Assembly (NCBI RefSeq): GCF_900119895.1
Contig: NZ_FQLR01000004.1
Span: forward strand, 1,240,001-1,304,000
Direction of reading: 5' to 3'
Source: Collinsella phocaeensis
Lineage (GTDB): Bacteria > Actinomycetota > Coriobacteriia > Coriobacteriales > Coriobacteriaceae
Length of the DNA: 64,000 nt
The translations under genes were made by a program, and so were the position numbers. This document shows positions 8,904 through 16,637 of the stretch, in pieces (the first letter of the stretch is position 1; every line of letters begins with the position of its first letter). Below the pieces are notes generated by a model. It worked only from the letters and a program-made list of their open reading frames with translations, had not been told where the DNA came from and ran no database searches.

Positions 8904-10034
8904 ATGGCTCACAAGATCCTCACGCTCTCACCCGGCTCCACTTCCACCAAGGTCGCCGTCTTTGACGGTGACGAGGCCCTCTTCCGCCTGAACGTCACCC
9001 ACCCCGCAGACGAGCTCGCCGCCTTCGACTGCGCGGCCGACCAGTTCGACTACCGCCGCCAGACCATCCTCGATGCGCTCGATGAGCAGGGCATCGGCCT
9101 TGCGGACATCGACGCCTTTGCCGGCTACTGCGGCGCCATGGGCCCCACCGAGGGCGGCATCTTCGCCATCGACCAGACGGTGTGCGACCACGTCATGAAC
9201 GCGGGCATCAACCACCCCTCCATCCTGGGCGCACCGTTGCTCTGGGCGTTCGCGCAGGAGGTTGGCAAGCCCGCCTACGCCGTGAACCAGCCCGACACCG
9301 ATGAGCTCGCCGACGTGGCGCGCATCACCGGCTTTCCCGGCGTGTACCGCAAGAGCCACGTGCACTGCCTGAATCAGAAGGAATGCGCCATCCGCTGCGC
9401 CGCCGAGCTGGGCATCGCCTATGAGGACGGCAACTTCGTGGTGGCCCATGTGGGCGGCGGCCTGTCCGTGGCCGCGCATGACCACGGGCGCATGGTCGAC
9501 ACCAACGACGTTCTGGAGGGCTCAGGGCCCTTCGCGCCCAACCGCTCGGGTGACGCCCCGTTGAAGCCCGTGGTGAAGCTCTCCTTTGCCGAAGGCGCAA
9601 GCAAAAAGGAGATCGACGGCGTCATCGGCAAGACCGGCGGCCTTCTGGGCCTTGCCGGCACCGACGATGCACGCGTCATCCTCGCACGCATCGAGGAGGG
9701 CGACGCCTGGGCGAAGCTGGTCTACGACGCCATGGCCTACCAGGTCGTCAAGGCGATCGGCGGCTTCGCGGCGGCGCTCGCGGGCAAGGTCGACGGCATC
9801 GTGCTCACGGGCGGCGTGTCCAACGACCCGTACTTTGCGGGCTACGTGACCGAGCGCGTGGGCTGGATCGCCCCGGTCAAGGTCTACGGCGGCGATTTCG
9901 AGATGGATGCGCTGGCGTCGGGTGCCATCCGTGCGCTCGAGGGCGCCGAGGAGGTCATGGCATTCACGGGCGAGCCCAGCTGGAAGGGCTTCACCATGCC
10001 GGGCGCCATCGCGGACGTGGAGGCCCGGGCGTGA
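8904..10034 (+). CDS. Butyrate/acyl kinase (copy 1)
   Basis: 376-aa member of the ASKHA acetate/butyrate kinase family, expected to convert acyl phosphate + ADP to the free acid + ATP. The N-terminal phosphate loop SPGSTSTKVAVFDG carries Ser where most family members have Asn. Other landmarks are FVVAHVGGGLSVAAHDHG, TNDVLEGSGPFAPNRSG and IVLTGGVSNDPYF. Length and motifs fit butyrate kinase better than acetate kinase. The start follows AAAGGAA. The stop overlaps the GTG start of the next MFS gene (GTGA). It is the energy-conserving partner of the preceding phosphotransacylase. Confidence 0.88.
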   Translation: MAHKILTLSPGSTSTKVAVFDGDEALFRLNVTHPADELAAFDCAADQFDYRRQTILDALDEQGIGLADIDAFAGYCGAMGPTEGGIFAIDQTVCDHVMNAGINHPSILGAPLLWAFAQEVGKPAYAVNQPDTDELADVARITGFPGVYRKSHVHCLNQKECAIRCAAELGIAYEDGNFVVAHVGGGLSVAAHDHGRMVDTNDVLEGSGPFAPNRSGDAPLKPVVKLSFAEGASKKEIDGVIGKTGGLLGLAGTDDARVILARIEEGDAWAKLVYDAMAYQVVKAIGGFAAALAGKVDGIVLTGGVSNDPYFAGYVTERVGWIAPVKVYGGDFEMDALASGAIRALEGAEEVMAFTGEPSWKGFTMPGAIADVEARA

Positions 10035-11335
10035 CAGATACCAATCAGCGCGCGAAGGGCGGCCCGCATTACGCCTACGCCATCGTGGCGGCCTGCATCG
10101 CGATCACCTGCCTGCCGTGCGCGCTCATCCTCTCGTGCGCGGGCATCTTCTTCACGCCCGTGTCGGAGTTCTTCGGCGTGCCCAAGGCCACGTTCACCCT
10201 GTACTTCTCCATCCTCAACCTTGCCATGATGGTGGCGCTGCCCGTGAGCGGCAAGTTCATGGGCAAATGCGACCTGCGCGCGCTGCTCTCGGGCTGCGTG
10301 GCGCTGTGCGGCGCGGGGTGCATCGGCATGGGGTTTTGTCAGCAGATGTGGCAGTTCTACGTCTGCGGCGGCGTGATGGGCATCGGCTTGGCGCCGCTGC
10401 TCTACCTCGCCATCCCCACCCTCATCAATGCATGGTTCGTCAAGCGCGTGGGCTTCTTCGTGGGGCTCTGCATGGCGTTCACGGGCATCGGCGGCGTCAT
10501 CTTCAACCCAGTGGGCACCGCGCTCATCGCCGGCGGGGCCGAGAGCTGGCGCGTGGCCTACATGGTTTTTGGCGTCATCATCCTGGTGGGCACGCTGCCG
10601 TTCACGCTGCTCGTGATCAGGAACACCCCGGCCGACAAGGGGCTGCTCCCCTTCGGCGCGACGCAGGCGCCCGACGCGGCCTCCCCTGTCGGCTCGACTG
10701 CGAGGGCCGTCGAGCCGGTGAACGACACCACCTCGGGGCTCACGCTCGCGCAGGCGCTGCACAGCCCCGCCTTCTTCGCCGTCCTGGCCTTCTCCGGGCT
10801 CATCACGCTCAACCAGAACATCTATCAGTTCCTGCCCAGCTACGCGAGCTCCTTCGCCGACTCCCTGCCCGCCGTGGCGGCAGCCTCGGGCGTGGTCGCG
10901 AGCGCCTGCATGGGTGGCCAGGCCGTGGGCAAAGTGCTTTTGGGCATCATCAACGACCGCTCCGTGCGTGCAGGCATCTGTCTGGGCGTAGGCGCCGGCA
11001 TCGCGGGCATGACGCTCATGTGGCTCGTGCCCGGACAGATCGCGCTGCTCTTGACGGGCGCGTTCCTCTTCGGCATCGCCTACGCCATGACCACGGTGCA
11101 GACGCCGCTTTTGACCCGCACGGTCTTTGGCGGGGCCGACTACACCAACATCTACTCCAAGATCACCATGGTGGGCGCGCTCATGGGCACCGTCTCGGCC
11201 GTGGCCTGGAGCTTCATCGTGGACTCCGCCGGCGGCTACCCACTCATGTTCATGATGGGCTACGTGCTCCTGGCGAGCTGCGGCGCGCTGGCGCTCTACG
11301 CCCTGGCATGGAAGCACGGGCACGTGGCTACGTAG
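10031..11335 (+). CDS. MFS transporter (second, OFA-like)
   Basis: 434-aa membrane protein with about 12 hydrophobic helices. Features such as KATFTLYFSILNLAMM, GKCDLRALLSG and a central hydrophilic loop (about 200-240) place it with monocarboxylate/OFA-type MFS proteins. The start is GTG, overlapping the kinase stop (GTGA), so it is translationally coupled to the acyl kinase. That coupling suggests it exports the carboxylic acid released by the kinase or exchanges it for substrate, which is inference. It is the last gene of the plus-strand arm. Confidence 0.85.
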   Translation: MTDTNQRAKGGPHYAYAIVAACIAITCLPCALILSCAGIFFTPVSEFFGVPKATFTLYFSILNLAMMVALPVSGKFMGKCDLRALLSGCVALCGAGCIGMGFCQQMWQFYVCGGVMGIGLAPLLYLAIPTLINAWFVKRVGFFVGLCMAFTGIGGVIFNPVGTALIAGGAESWRVAYMVFGVIILVGTLPFTLLVIRNTPADKGLLPFGATQAPDAASPVGSTARAVEPVNDTTSGLTLAQALHSPAFFAVLAFSGLITLNQNIYQFLPSYASSFADSLPAVAAASGVVASACMGGQAVGKVLLGIINDRSVRAGICLGVGAGIAGMTLMWLVPGQIALLLTGAFLFGIAYAMTTVQTPLLTRTVFGGADYTNIYSKITMVGALMGTVSAVAWSFIVDSAGGYPLMFMMGYVLLASCGALALYALAWKHGHVAT

Positions 11336-11365
11336 GGCCTTGACCTTAGTCACCTCGAACGCAAA

Positions 11366-11415
11366 AAACCCGCGGGCCATCTTCCGAAATACAAAGGAGA
11401 ATAGCCCGCGGGTTT
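11366..11415 (-). terminator. Terminator between the convergent arms
   Basis: AAACCCGCGGGC pairs with GCCCGCGGGTTT (12 bp). Read on the minus strand the stem is followed by six T, so it mainly ends the minus-strand arm; it may also stop the MFS transcript, though the plus-strand T run is only the three bases inside the stem. Confidence 0.75.
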
Positions 11416-11545
11416 ATGCCATGGCGCGGCACGGCATGCCATAGGGCGAGACACTCAAGACGGAGCCGGCCGCGATGCGTGGAGGTGACCGCCCTTGAGT
11501 CCAATCGCGCCAAGCATGTCAGCTGAGCATGCCCACCCCCCCCCG

Positions 11546-12406
11546 CTATCCCCGATGCCTCAGACGCGATCTGCGCGGCGCCGGGAGCCCGCGCGTGATC
11601 ACCGCCCGGAAATCCGGGCTGTCGGCGTCTGCGGTGTCGCACGGGCAGAGATGGCAGGTGCCCTCCCACCCCGCCACCACGGCGTGATGCCAAGGGAAGC
11701 CGCGATCGCCCGCCTGCACGAAATCGGCCGCCGCCTTGAAGCCGGGCAGGTCGGCTTTGGTGAACGCACGGTCGTGATGCCCCGTGTAGAAGCGCTCGAA
11801 ATCGAGGTGCCCCATCTTCTCCAGCGTGTGCCGCCACGCCGCGACGGGAAGCGATTCGGCAAAACATAGGCACATGATGGGGGTCACGGCGTCGCCCGAG
11901 AGCAGGACCTTGAGCTCGGGGCAGAGATAGCCCATGCTGGCGTCCGTGTGACCGAGAAGGGCCACGCAGACGAGCCTGCGGCCCCCAAGGTCGATCTCAT
12001 CCCCATCTGCGAGATGGGCCACGCGCGGGCGCGCGCCCGTCTCAAAAGCCCAAGGCTCATCGGGCGCCACCATGCCGTCGCGCACCGCAGCTGCGCGCAG
12101 CTCGCCCAGGTTCGCCGCCGCCTCGCCCCAGTGGCCGTCCTCGCCCGCCGCCATGGCGACCTCGGGAAACGCCCAGGCACCGCCCACATGGTCGGCATGG
12201 CGGTGCGTGAGCAGCGCCTGCACGGCCCGTGCGCCCGCAAGGGAGCGCACGGTGGCCATGAGATTCCCGCAACCGCCCATCGTGTCCACAAGCGCCGCCT
12301 CGCGCTCGCCCACCACAAGGTAAGCGCGGTAGCCGAACGGGTCGCTCAGTTGGAAAAGGCCCTCGCCCAGCGAGCGCGCGCGTATGACGTCCCCCAGTGC
12401 AGCCAT
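11546..12406 (-). CDS. MBL-fold metallohydrolase
   Basis: 286-aa metallo-beta-lactamase-fold hydrolase. Metal ligands are complete: THRHADHVGG (HxHxDH), GHTDASMG, LSGDAV and YTGHHD. The start MAALGDVIRA at 12406 has AGAGAGGA upstream; an in-frame ATG lies 9 bp earlier and longer starts lack a good site. Family members act on thioesters, lactones, phosphodiesters and other substrates, so the chemistry is open; thioester hydrolysis would suit this ACP/CoA locus. It is the last gene of the minus-strand arm. A run of nine C (11536-11544) lies just after the stop. Confidence 0.82.
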   Translation of the reverse strand: MAALGDVIRARSLGEGLFQLSDPFGYRAYLVVGEREAALVDTMGGCGNLMATVRSLAGARAVQALLTHRHADHVGGAWAFPEVAMAAGEDGHWGEAAANLGELRAAAVRDGMVAPDEPWAFETGARPRVAHLADGDEIDLGGRRLVCVALLGHTDASMGYLCPELKVLLSGDAVTPIMCLCFAESLPVAAWRHTLEKMGHLDFERFYTGHHDRAFTKADLPGFKAAADFVQAGDRGFPWHHAVVAGWEGTCHLCPCDTADADSPDFRAVITRGLPAPRRSRLRHRG

Positions 12407-12424
12407 GGCAATCATCCTCTCTAC

Positions 12425-12461
12425 AACAATGGCCCGCACGTGACGGGACACGGGCGGGCCA
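12425..12461 (-). terminator. Hairpin after the small membrane protein gene
   Basis: TGGCCCGC pairs with GCGGGCCA. On the minus strand it is followed by TTGTTGT, a weak T-rich tail. It lies between the small membrane protein and MBL-hydrolase genes, so the latter may be expressed by read-through. Confidence 0.5.
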
Positions 12462-12509
12462 GCTCAAAAAACCGGGCTCTTCACGCGGGAGAGAAGGGCG
12501 CGCGAGGGC

Positions 12510-13019
12510 CTAGTGCATCTGCGGGGCGGGATCGTTCATGAGCTTGCGGGCGATGCCCTCGGCACGCTGCGCCCACAGGAAGCTCACGACGTAGCCGACG
12601 AGCCAGCACTGGAAGAAGCTGCCGAAGAGCGCCATCGGGAACATCTGGATGGGCATGCCCTGCATGACGATGGCGTTCACGTACGTGAGGATAAGGGCGT
12701 TGACGACCACGTAGATGCTATTCACCACGATGTTGAGCACCAGGCCGAACTTGATGCCGTCGGACGGCTTGAGCCCGCACTTGCCGGCGAAGGCGAAGCC
12801 GAGCTTCTCGGACGGGATGAACCAGCCCACGAAAAACGAGATGATGTAGGAAAGGACGATGTTCAGGCCGGTGGCGGACAGGAAGGCGGGCATGAACGCC
12901 TCCTCGGGCACGCCCGCCGACGAGATGCCGATGTAGCTCGCCACGAGTGAGATCGAAATGGCGATCGGGATGTTGGTGAGCAGGACCTTGACGAGCTTCG
13001 TGCTGGTTTTCATGGGCAT
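12510..13019 (-). CDS. Small four-helix membrane protein
   Basis: 169-aa protein with about four hydrophobic segments (near residues 12-32, 42-62, 85-112 and 120-148) and no recognised catalytic motif. I cannot name its family with confidence; a DUF2798-like membrane protein is possible. The start MPMKTSTKL at 13019 follows AAAGGTG, the same style of site as ACP 3 at 28696. A second small four-helix protein lies at the other end of the locus (29015-29440), which hints at a shared transport or accessory role. Confidence 0.7.
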   Translation of the reverse strand: MPMKTSTKLVKVLLTNIPIAISISLVASYIGISSAGVPEEAFMPAFLSATGLNIVLSYIISFFVGWFIPSEKLGFAFAGKCGLKPSDGIKFGLVLNIVVNSIYVVVNALILTYVNAIVMQGMPIQMFPMALFGSFFQCWLVGYVVSFLWAQRAEGIARKLMNDPAPQMH

Positions 13020-13060
13020 GGCAACACCTTTCACGTTGGAGCCTACCGGTGCGCGTGGCG

Positions 13061-13078
13061 CCGGAGCCCGGGCTCCGG
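13061..13078. promoter_or_regulatory. 18-bp perfect palindrome upstream of membrane protein gene
   Basis: CCGGAGCCCGGGCTCCGG is fully self-complementary, 42 bp upstream of the membrane-protein start and downstream of acpS. It could be an operator or a hairpin ending the acpS message; there is no T tract. Confidence 0.4.
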
Positions 13079-13212
13079 TGCCCGGGCCTGCAACCCTTCA
13101 TGTAGATGATATGGAGAAAGAACCGCGCACCCTATGGCGACGGATCCCAAATACGTCGTAAAAGAACGGTTCCCGCTGTACCAGTGCACAAGGCGGAGCC
13201 GGGCCCGGCGCG

Positions 13213-13620
13213 CTACTGCGCGAGGACGAACGCCGTGGCAAGGCCGCGCTCGTTCGTGATGGAAACGAGCAGTTCGCGCACGCCCGCCTCCGTAAAGACC
13301 GGGGCGAGGGCCGTCCCCTCGCCCATGGTCACGCAAGGACGACCGTTGGCATCCTCGAGCGTCTCGACGGCGCGGAAGTCGAACCCCTCGGCCGTGCGCC
13401 AGGCGAGCGCCTTGAACACGGCCTCCTTGACGGCGAATTTGCCCGCCAGCACCGAGGCCCAGTCCGCGCGGGCATACGCCTCGGCGCGCTCCGACGCGGA
13501 AAACGTCCTGCGGGCGAAGCTGCCCTCGCGGTCGACGCAAAACCGGGCCATCTCCTCGATGTCGACGGAGTCCACACCGATGCCCAGAACCGGGCCGTGC
13601 GCGACCGAACCGTCATCCAT
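13213..13620 (-). CDS. acpS: Holo-[acyl carrier protein] synthase
   Basis: 135-aa phosphopantetheinyl transferase that moves 4'-phosphopantetheine from CoA to the ACP serine. Signature motifs are GIGVDSVDIEEM (Mg-binding Asp), AGKFAVKEAVFKAL and a C-terminal SITNERGLATAFV. The start MDDGSVAHG at 13620 has GGGAGGTG 5 nt upstream. It lies directly downstream of the acyl-kinase gene of the minus arm, within a locus encoding three ACP-like proteins. This argues that the carriers here work in holo form and may need a dedicated enzyme. Whether another acpS exists in the genome cannot be seen. Confidence 0.93.
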   Translation of the reverse strand: MDDGSVAHGPVLGIGVDSVDIEEMARFCVDREGSFARRTFSASERAEAYARADWASVLAGKFAVKEAVFKALAWRTAEGFDFRAVETLEDANGRPCVTMGEGTALAPVFTEAGVRELLVSITNERGLATAFVLAQ

Positions 13621-13695
13621 ATCGGCACCTCCCGAGCGTCGAGCCGTTTGCACGCGATCCGAGCCACCAGTGTAGGCGAACACGCCCGCGCGCGC

Positions 13696-14814
13696 CTAAT
13701 CCTCAGCAAATCCCCGGAATACCGGGACGCCCGTGTAGGTGCGCGCCTCCTCGACGCCGGAGAGCACGCGCCGCGCGCCCGCCGCCATGGCCTCGAGCTC
13801 GAACTCGCCCGGGTACGCGGCGACCGGGGCGATCCAGCCGCACCGCGTGGAGATGGCGTTCACGAGGCCCTGATCAAAGGCCATGCCGCCGCCCAGCAGG
13901 ATGCCGTCGACTCGTCCCCCGAGCACCGCCGCCATGGCGCCGATCTCCTTGCAGACCTGGTAGATCATGGCATCCCAGGCGCGCGCCGCAGCGGCGCTTC
14001 CGCCCTCGGCAAGGGCGATCACCTCGCGGGCGTCCGAGGTGCCGACAAGGTCCACGAACCCGCCCGTCTTCATGCAGAGGGCGCGGGCCTCGGCGACCGT
14101 GTGCCCGGCATCGAGCCAGTCCAGGATCCCCGCCACCGGCATGCCGCCGCAGCGCGTGGGCGCCATGGGGCCGTCGCCGCCAACGATGTCGTTGCCGTCG
14201 ATCATGCGGCCATGGCGATGCGCGGAAATCGAGACGCCCCCGCCGAGATGACAGACCACGAAGTCGCAGTCCTCGTAGGCGCGGCCGAGCGATGCCGCAT
14301 GGCGGATGGCCGTCTCCTTCAAGTTGAGCGCATGGAGGTGCACGTTGCGGTACACGCCGCGCACACCGGTCATGCGGGCGGCGTCGCAGAGCTCGTCGGT
14401 ATCGGGCGGATTCACCACGAAGGCGGGCCTGCCGCCCGCAGCCTCGGCGAACTCGTGCGCGAGCTGCGGTCCGAGCTGCGCGGGGTGCTGCACCCCGTTG
14501 GCCCCGGCACGGGCGTGCCCGAGCATGGTGCCGCACACGGCGTACGTGCCGCCCGGAAGGCTCATGAGGCCACCCCCGCGCCCCACGAAGGCGTCGATGG
14601 AGGAGAGCTCGACGCCATGGTTGGAGAGCATGGCGAGGATCGCATCGCGGCGGTAGGGCAGCTGGTCAGATATGGTGGGAAACGCCGCGAGCCGATCGGC
14701 CGCGTGCGCCACGTTCTCTGAGAATACACAGCCCTCCCCCTCGAACAGCCCCACCTTGGTGGAGGTTGATCCGGGGTTGATCGCCAGGACGCGCCAGGGC
14801 TTCGCATCGCTCAT
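13696..14814 (-). CDS. Butyrate/acyl kinase (copy 2)
   Basis: 372-aa ASKHA acyl kinase. The N-terminal loop is the canonical NPGSTSTKVGLFEG. Other landmarks are FVVCHLGGGVSISAHRHG, GNDIVGGDGPMAPTRCGG and ILLGGGMAFDQGL. Its start overlaps the phosphotransacylase stop (TGATG), so the pair is translationally coupled. It is expected to form ATP from an acyl phosphate. It differs widely from copy 1 at 8904-10034, so the two probably handle different acyl groups or derive from separate acquisitions rather than a recent duplication. Confidence 0.88.
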   Translation of the reverse strand: MSDAKPWRVLAINPGSTSTKVGLFEGEGCVFSENVAHAADRLAAFPTISDQLPYRRDAILAMLSNHGVELSSIDAFVGRGGGLMSLPGGTYAVCGTMLGHARAGANGVQHPAQLGPQLAHEFAEAAGGRPAFVVNPPDTDELCDAARMTGVRGVYRNVHLHALNLKETAIRHAASLGRAYEDCDFVVCHLGGGVSISAHRHGRMIDGNDIVGGDGPMAPTRCGGMPVAGILDWLDAGHTVAEARALCMKTGGFVDLVGTSDAREVIALAEGGSAAAARAWDAMIYQVCKEIGAMAAVLGGRVDGILLGGGMAFDQGLVNAISTRCGWIAPVAAYPGEFELEAMAAGARRVLSGVEEARTYTGVPVFRGFAED

Positions 14815-15863
14815 CAGCGCACCTCCCTAGCCAGCGCGTCCGCAAGCGCCTGGGCGCGCACGCAGCTCATGACCACGTTGCCCACGATCTCGGAGACCGG
14901 CGCCGAGCGGCTGCAGTCGCACACGATCCTCTTGAACCCTTGGAGCATGGGGCCGTAGGCATCGGCGCCCGTGAGGTTCTGGATGATCTTGACTGCGATA
15001 TTGCCCACGTTGATGTCGGGCCAGATGAGCAGGTTCGCCCGGCCAGCCACATCGGAGGGGCGGCCCACCTTCTTGGCGGCCACGTCCGCGCGGACGGCGG
15101 CGTCGAACTGGAACTCGCCGTCGATCGCGAGGTCGGGGCGGGCGGCGCGCGCGATGTCGCGGGCGGCGCGCACCTTGTCCACGAGCGCGTTGTCCATGGA
15201 GCCGTCCGTCGAGTGCGAGAGCAGCGCGCAGCGCACGTCCCAGCCGGTGAGCGCGGCCACCGTGTCGCACGAGGCGCAGGCGATGGAGGCCAGTTCCCCG
15301 GGGGTCGGATCCACGCAGACCGCCGAGTCGCCGAAGCCGATGAGGCCGCCCTCGCCGCCGTCCCAGCCAGGCACCTCGGCGATGCCGCAGGAGCTCACGG
15401 TGGCGACGCCCTCTGCGAGGCCCACGATGGTCTGCGCCGCCAGGATGATGTCGCCCGTGGCGTTGGCGATGCCCGCGAACATGACGTCCACATCGCCGAG
15501 TACCTGCAGGATGAGCGCGCGCTCCAAGGGCCGGGTCATGCGGCGCGCGGCCCCCTTGGGCTTGTAGCGGCAATCCGGGTGGGCGAGATAGCGCTCACAG
15601 CACCGGGCGTTCTCGGCCTCGTCCGCAATGTCGATGATCTCGACGCCCTCAAGGGAGAGGCCCCGCTCCCCCGCCAGGCGCGCAAGCTCGGCGCCGTCAC
15701 CCACTAGCACGCACTGGGCGAGGCCATCCGCCTGGAGCTCGGCCACTGCGCGCATCATCGTCTCGTCGTCCCCCTCCGGGAACGCCACGCGCATCGGGCG
15801 CGCTGCGGCGCGGCGACGCAGGGCCTCCATGAGGCCGGGGGAAGTGACACGTGTGGATGGCAT
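14814..15863 (-). CDS. Phosphate acyltransferase, Pta/Ptb family (copy 2)
   Basis: 349-aa phosphotransacylase. Family blocks are FAGIANATGDIILAAQTIVGL, AAKKVGRPSDVAGRANLLIWPD and NIAVKIIQNLTG. The start lies only 3 bp after the ACP 2 stop, with GGAG formed across the stop codon, and the end overlaps the kinase start, so ACP-transacylase-kinase form one tightly coupled unit. This spacing is the strongest sequence support for the idea that the enzyme uses acyl-ACP. The alternative is a conventional CoA substrate with the ACP serving another step. Confidence 0.88.
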   Translation of the reverse strand: MPSTRVTSPGLMEALRRRAAARPMRVAFPEGDDETMMRAVAELQADGLAQCVLVGDGAELARLAGERGLSLEGVEIIDIADEAENARCCERYLAHPDCRYKPKGAARRMTRPLERALILQVLGDVDVMFAGIANATGDIILAAQTIVGLAEGVATVSSCGIAEVPGWDGGEGGLIGFGDSAVCVDPTPGELASIACASCDTVAALTGWDVRCALLSHSTDGSMDNALVDKVRAARDIARAARPDLAIDGEFQFDAAVRADVAAKKVGRPSDVAGRANLLIWPDINVGNIAVKIIQNLTGADAYGPMLQGFKRIVCDCSRSAPVSEIVGNVVMSCVRAQALADALAREVR

Positions 15864-15866
15864 GGG

Positions 15867-16100
15867 CTACTCCATCTCTTCCTCGACGCGCGACGCGAGC
15901 TCGCCGATGGTCTTCATGACCATGACCTCGCGCACGGGCACCTCCGCGTCGAGCTCGTTCTCGATCATGGAAGTGAGGGCGATCATCTTCATGGAGCCGC
16001 GCCCAAGCTCCTCGAAGGTGGTGTCGGGTGTGATGTCGCCCTCGAACTTGTAGGCGGACTTGGCGAATGCGGCGACCTGCTCGAAGATCTCCTGGTTCAT
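15867..16100 (-). CDS. Acyl carrier protein (ACP 2)
   Basis: 77-aa carrier protein. Ser36 in ELGRGSMKM lies at the phosphopantetheine position, preceded by Gly in place of the usual Asp. The remainder (IALTSMIENELDAEVPVREV) matches ACP helices II-III. The start follows AAAGGAA. It lies between the DUF35/thiolase pair and the phosphotransacylase-kinase pair, so it is placed to pass an acyl group between them. Confidence 0.87.
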   Translation of the reverse strand: MNQEIFEQVAAFAKSAYKFEGDITPDTTFEELGRGSMKMIALTSMIENELDAEVPVREVMVMKTIGELASRVEEEME

Positions 16101-16135
16101 GATGGGTTCCTTTCCGTGGGGTGTGATGCGTGATG

Positions 16136-16169
16136 GGCAAGGCGAGACGATGGCGGGCCCCGCCTTGCC
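16136..16169 (-). other. Hairpin within the thiolase-ACP operon
   Basis: GGCAAGGCG pairs with CGCCTTGCC between the DUF35 stop and the ACP 2 start. No T tract follows, so a role in message stability or in partial attenuation of ACP and downstream genes is more likely than termination. Confidence 0.4.
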
Positions 16170-16181
16170 GAAAACGGGGCC

Positions 16182-16604
16182 TTAGGCGTCGAGCTCGAAG
16201 CAGAGCTCCTTGTAGCCGGGGCGGTCGATGATCTTGGGGTGCACGCCCACCGTTTCGCCGGCCATGAGGCGGGCGCGGACGTCCTTGGCGGTCTTCTTGG
16301 TGATGCCGAAGATCACGTAGGTGTACTGCGGGCCCTCGTCGAGCTCCACGGCGCCGTAGGCATACTTGCCGACCTCACGCAAATACGGCTTGTCGTTTTG
16401 GGGCCCCGGCACCGTGAAGTCGATGAGATGGCCGTGACCCGAGACCTCGTACCACTCGGTGGCGTGATATCCGCAGGCATTGCAGGCCAGGTGCGGCGGG
16501 AACTCCACGGCCCCGCACTCCAGGCACCTGCGGCCCCAGAGCTTGCCCTCCTCCAGGCCCTCGTAGAACTTCTTGACGACCGGCTCCATATCCTTGAGCT
16601 GCAT
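16182..16604 (-). CDS. DUF35 OB-fold Zn-ribbon protein, thiolase partner
   Basis: 140-aa protein with an N-terminal rubredoxin-like zinc ribbon (CLECG and CNACG, spaced about 10 residues) followed by an OB-fold (about 55-135). DUF35 proteins are structural partners of SCP-x-type thiolases, where they bind the acyl carrier and channel it, as in archaeal HMG-CoA synthase complexes and in PhlB of the PhlACB acyltransferase. Here it follows the thiolase gene by 33 bp, the classic arrangement. The partner role is known for the family; the carrier (CoA or ACP) is inferred. Confidence 0.88.
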   Translation of the reverse strand: MQLKDMEPVVKKFYEGLEEGKLWGRRCLECGAVEFPPHLACNACGYHATEWYEVSGHGHLIDFTVPGPQNDKPYLREVGKYAYGAVELDEGPQYTYVIFGITKKTAKDVRARLMAGETVGVHPKIIDRPGYKELCFELDA

Positions 16605-16637
16605 GGCTTGTCCTTCCCTTTCGATGAGACCGTCGGG

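Noticed and set aside
11536-11544. C9 run as a phase-variation site in the MBL hydrolase gene
   Set aside because: It lies just past the stop codon, so slippage would not alter the protein.
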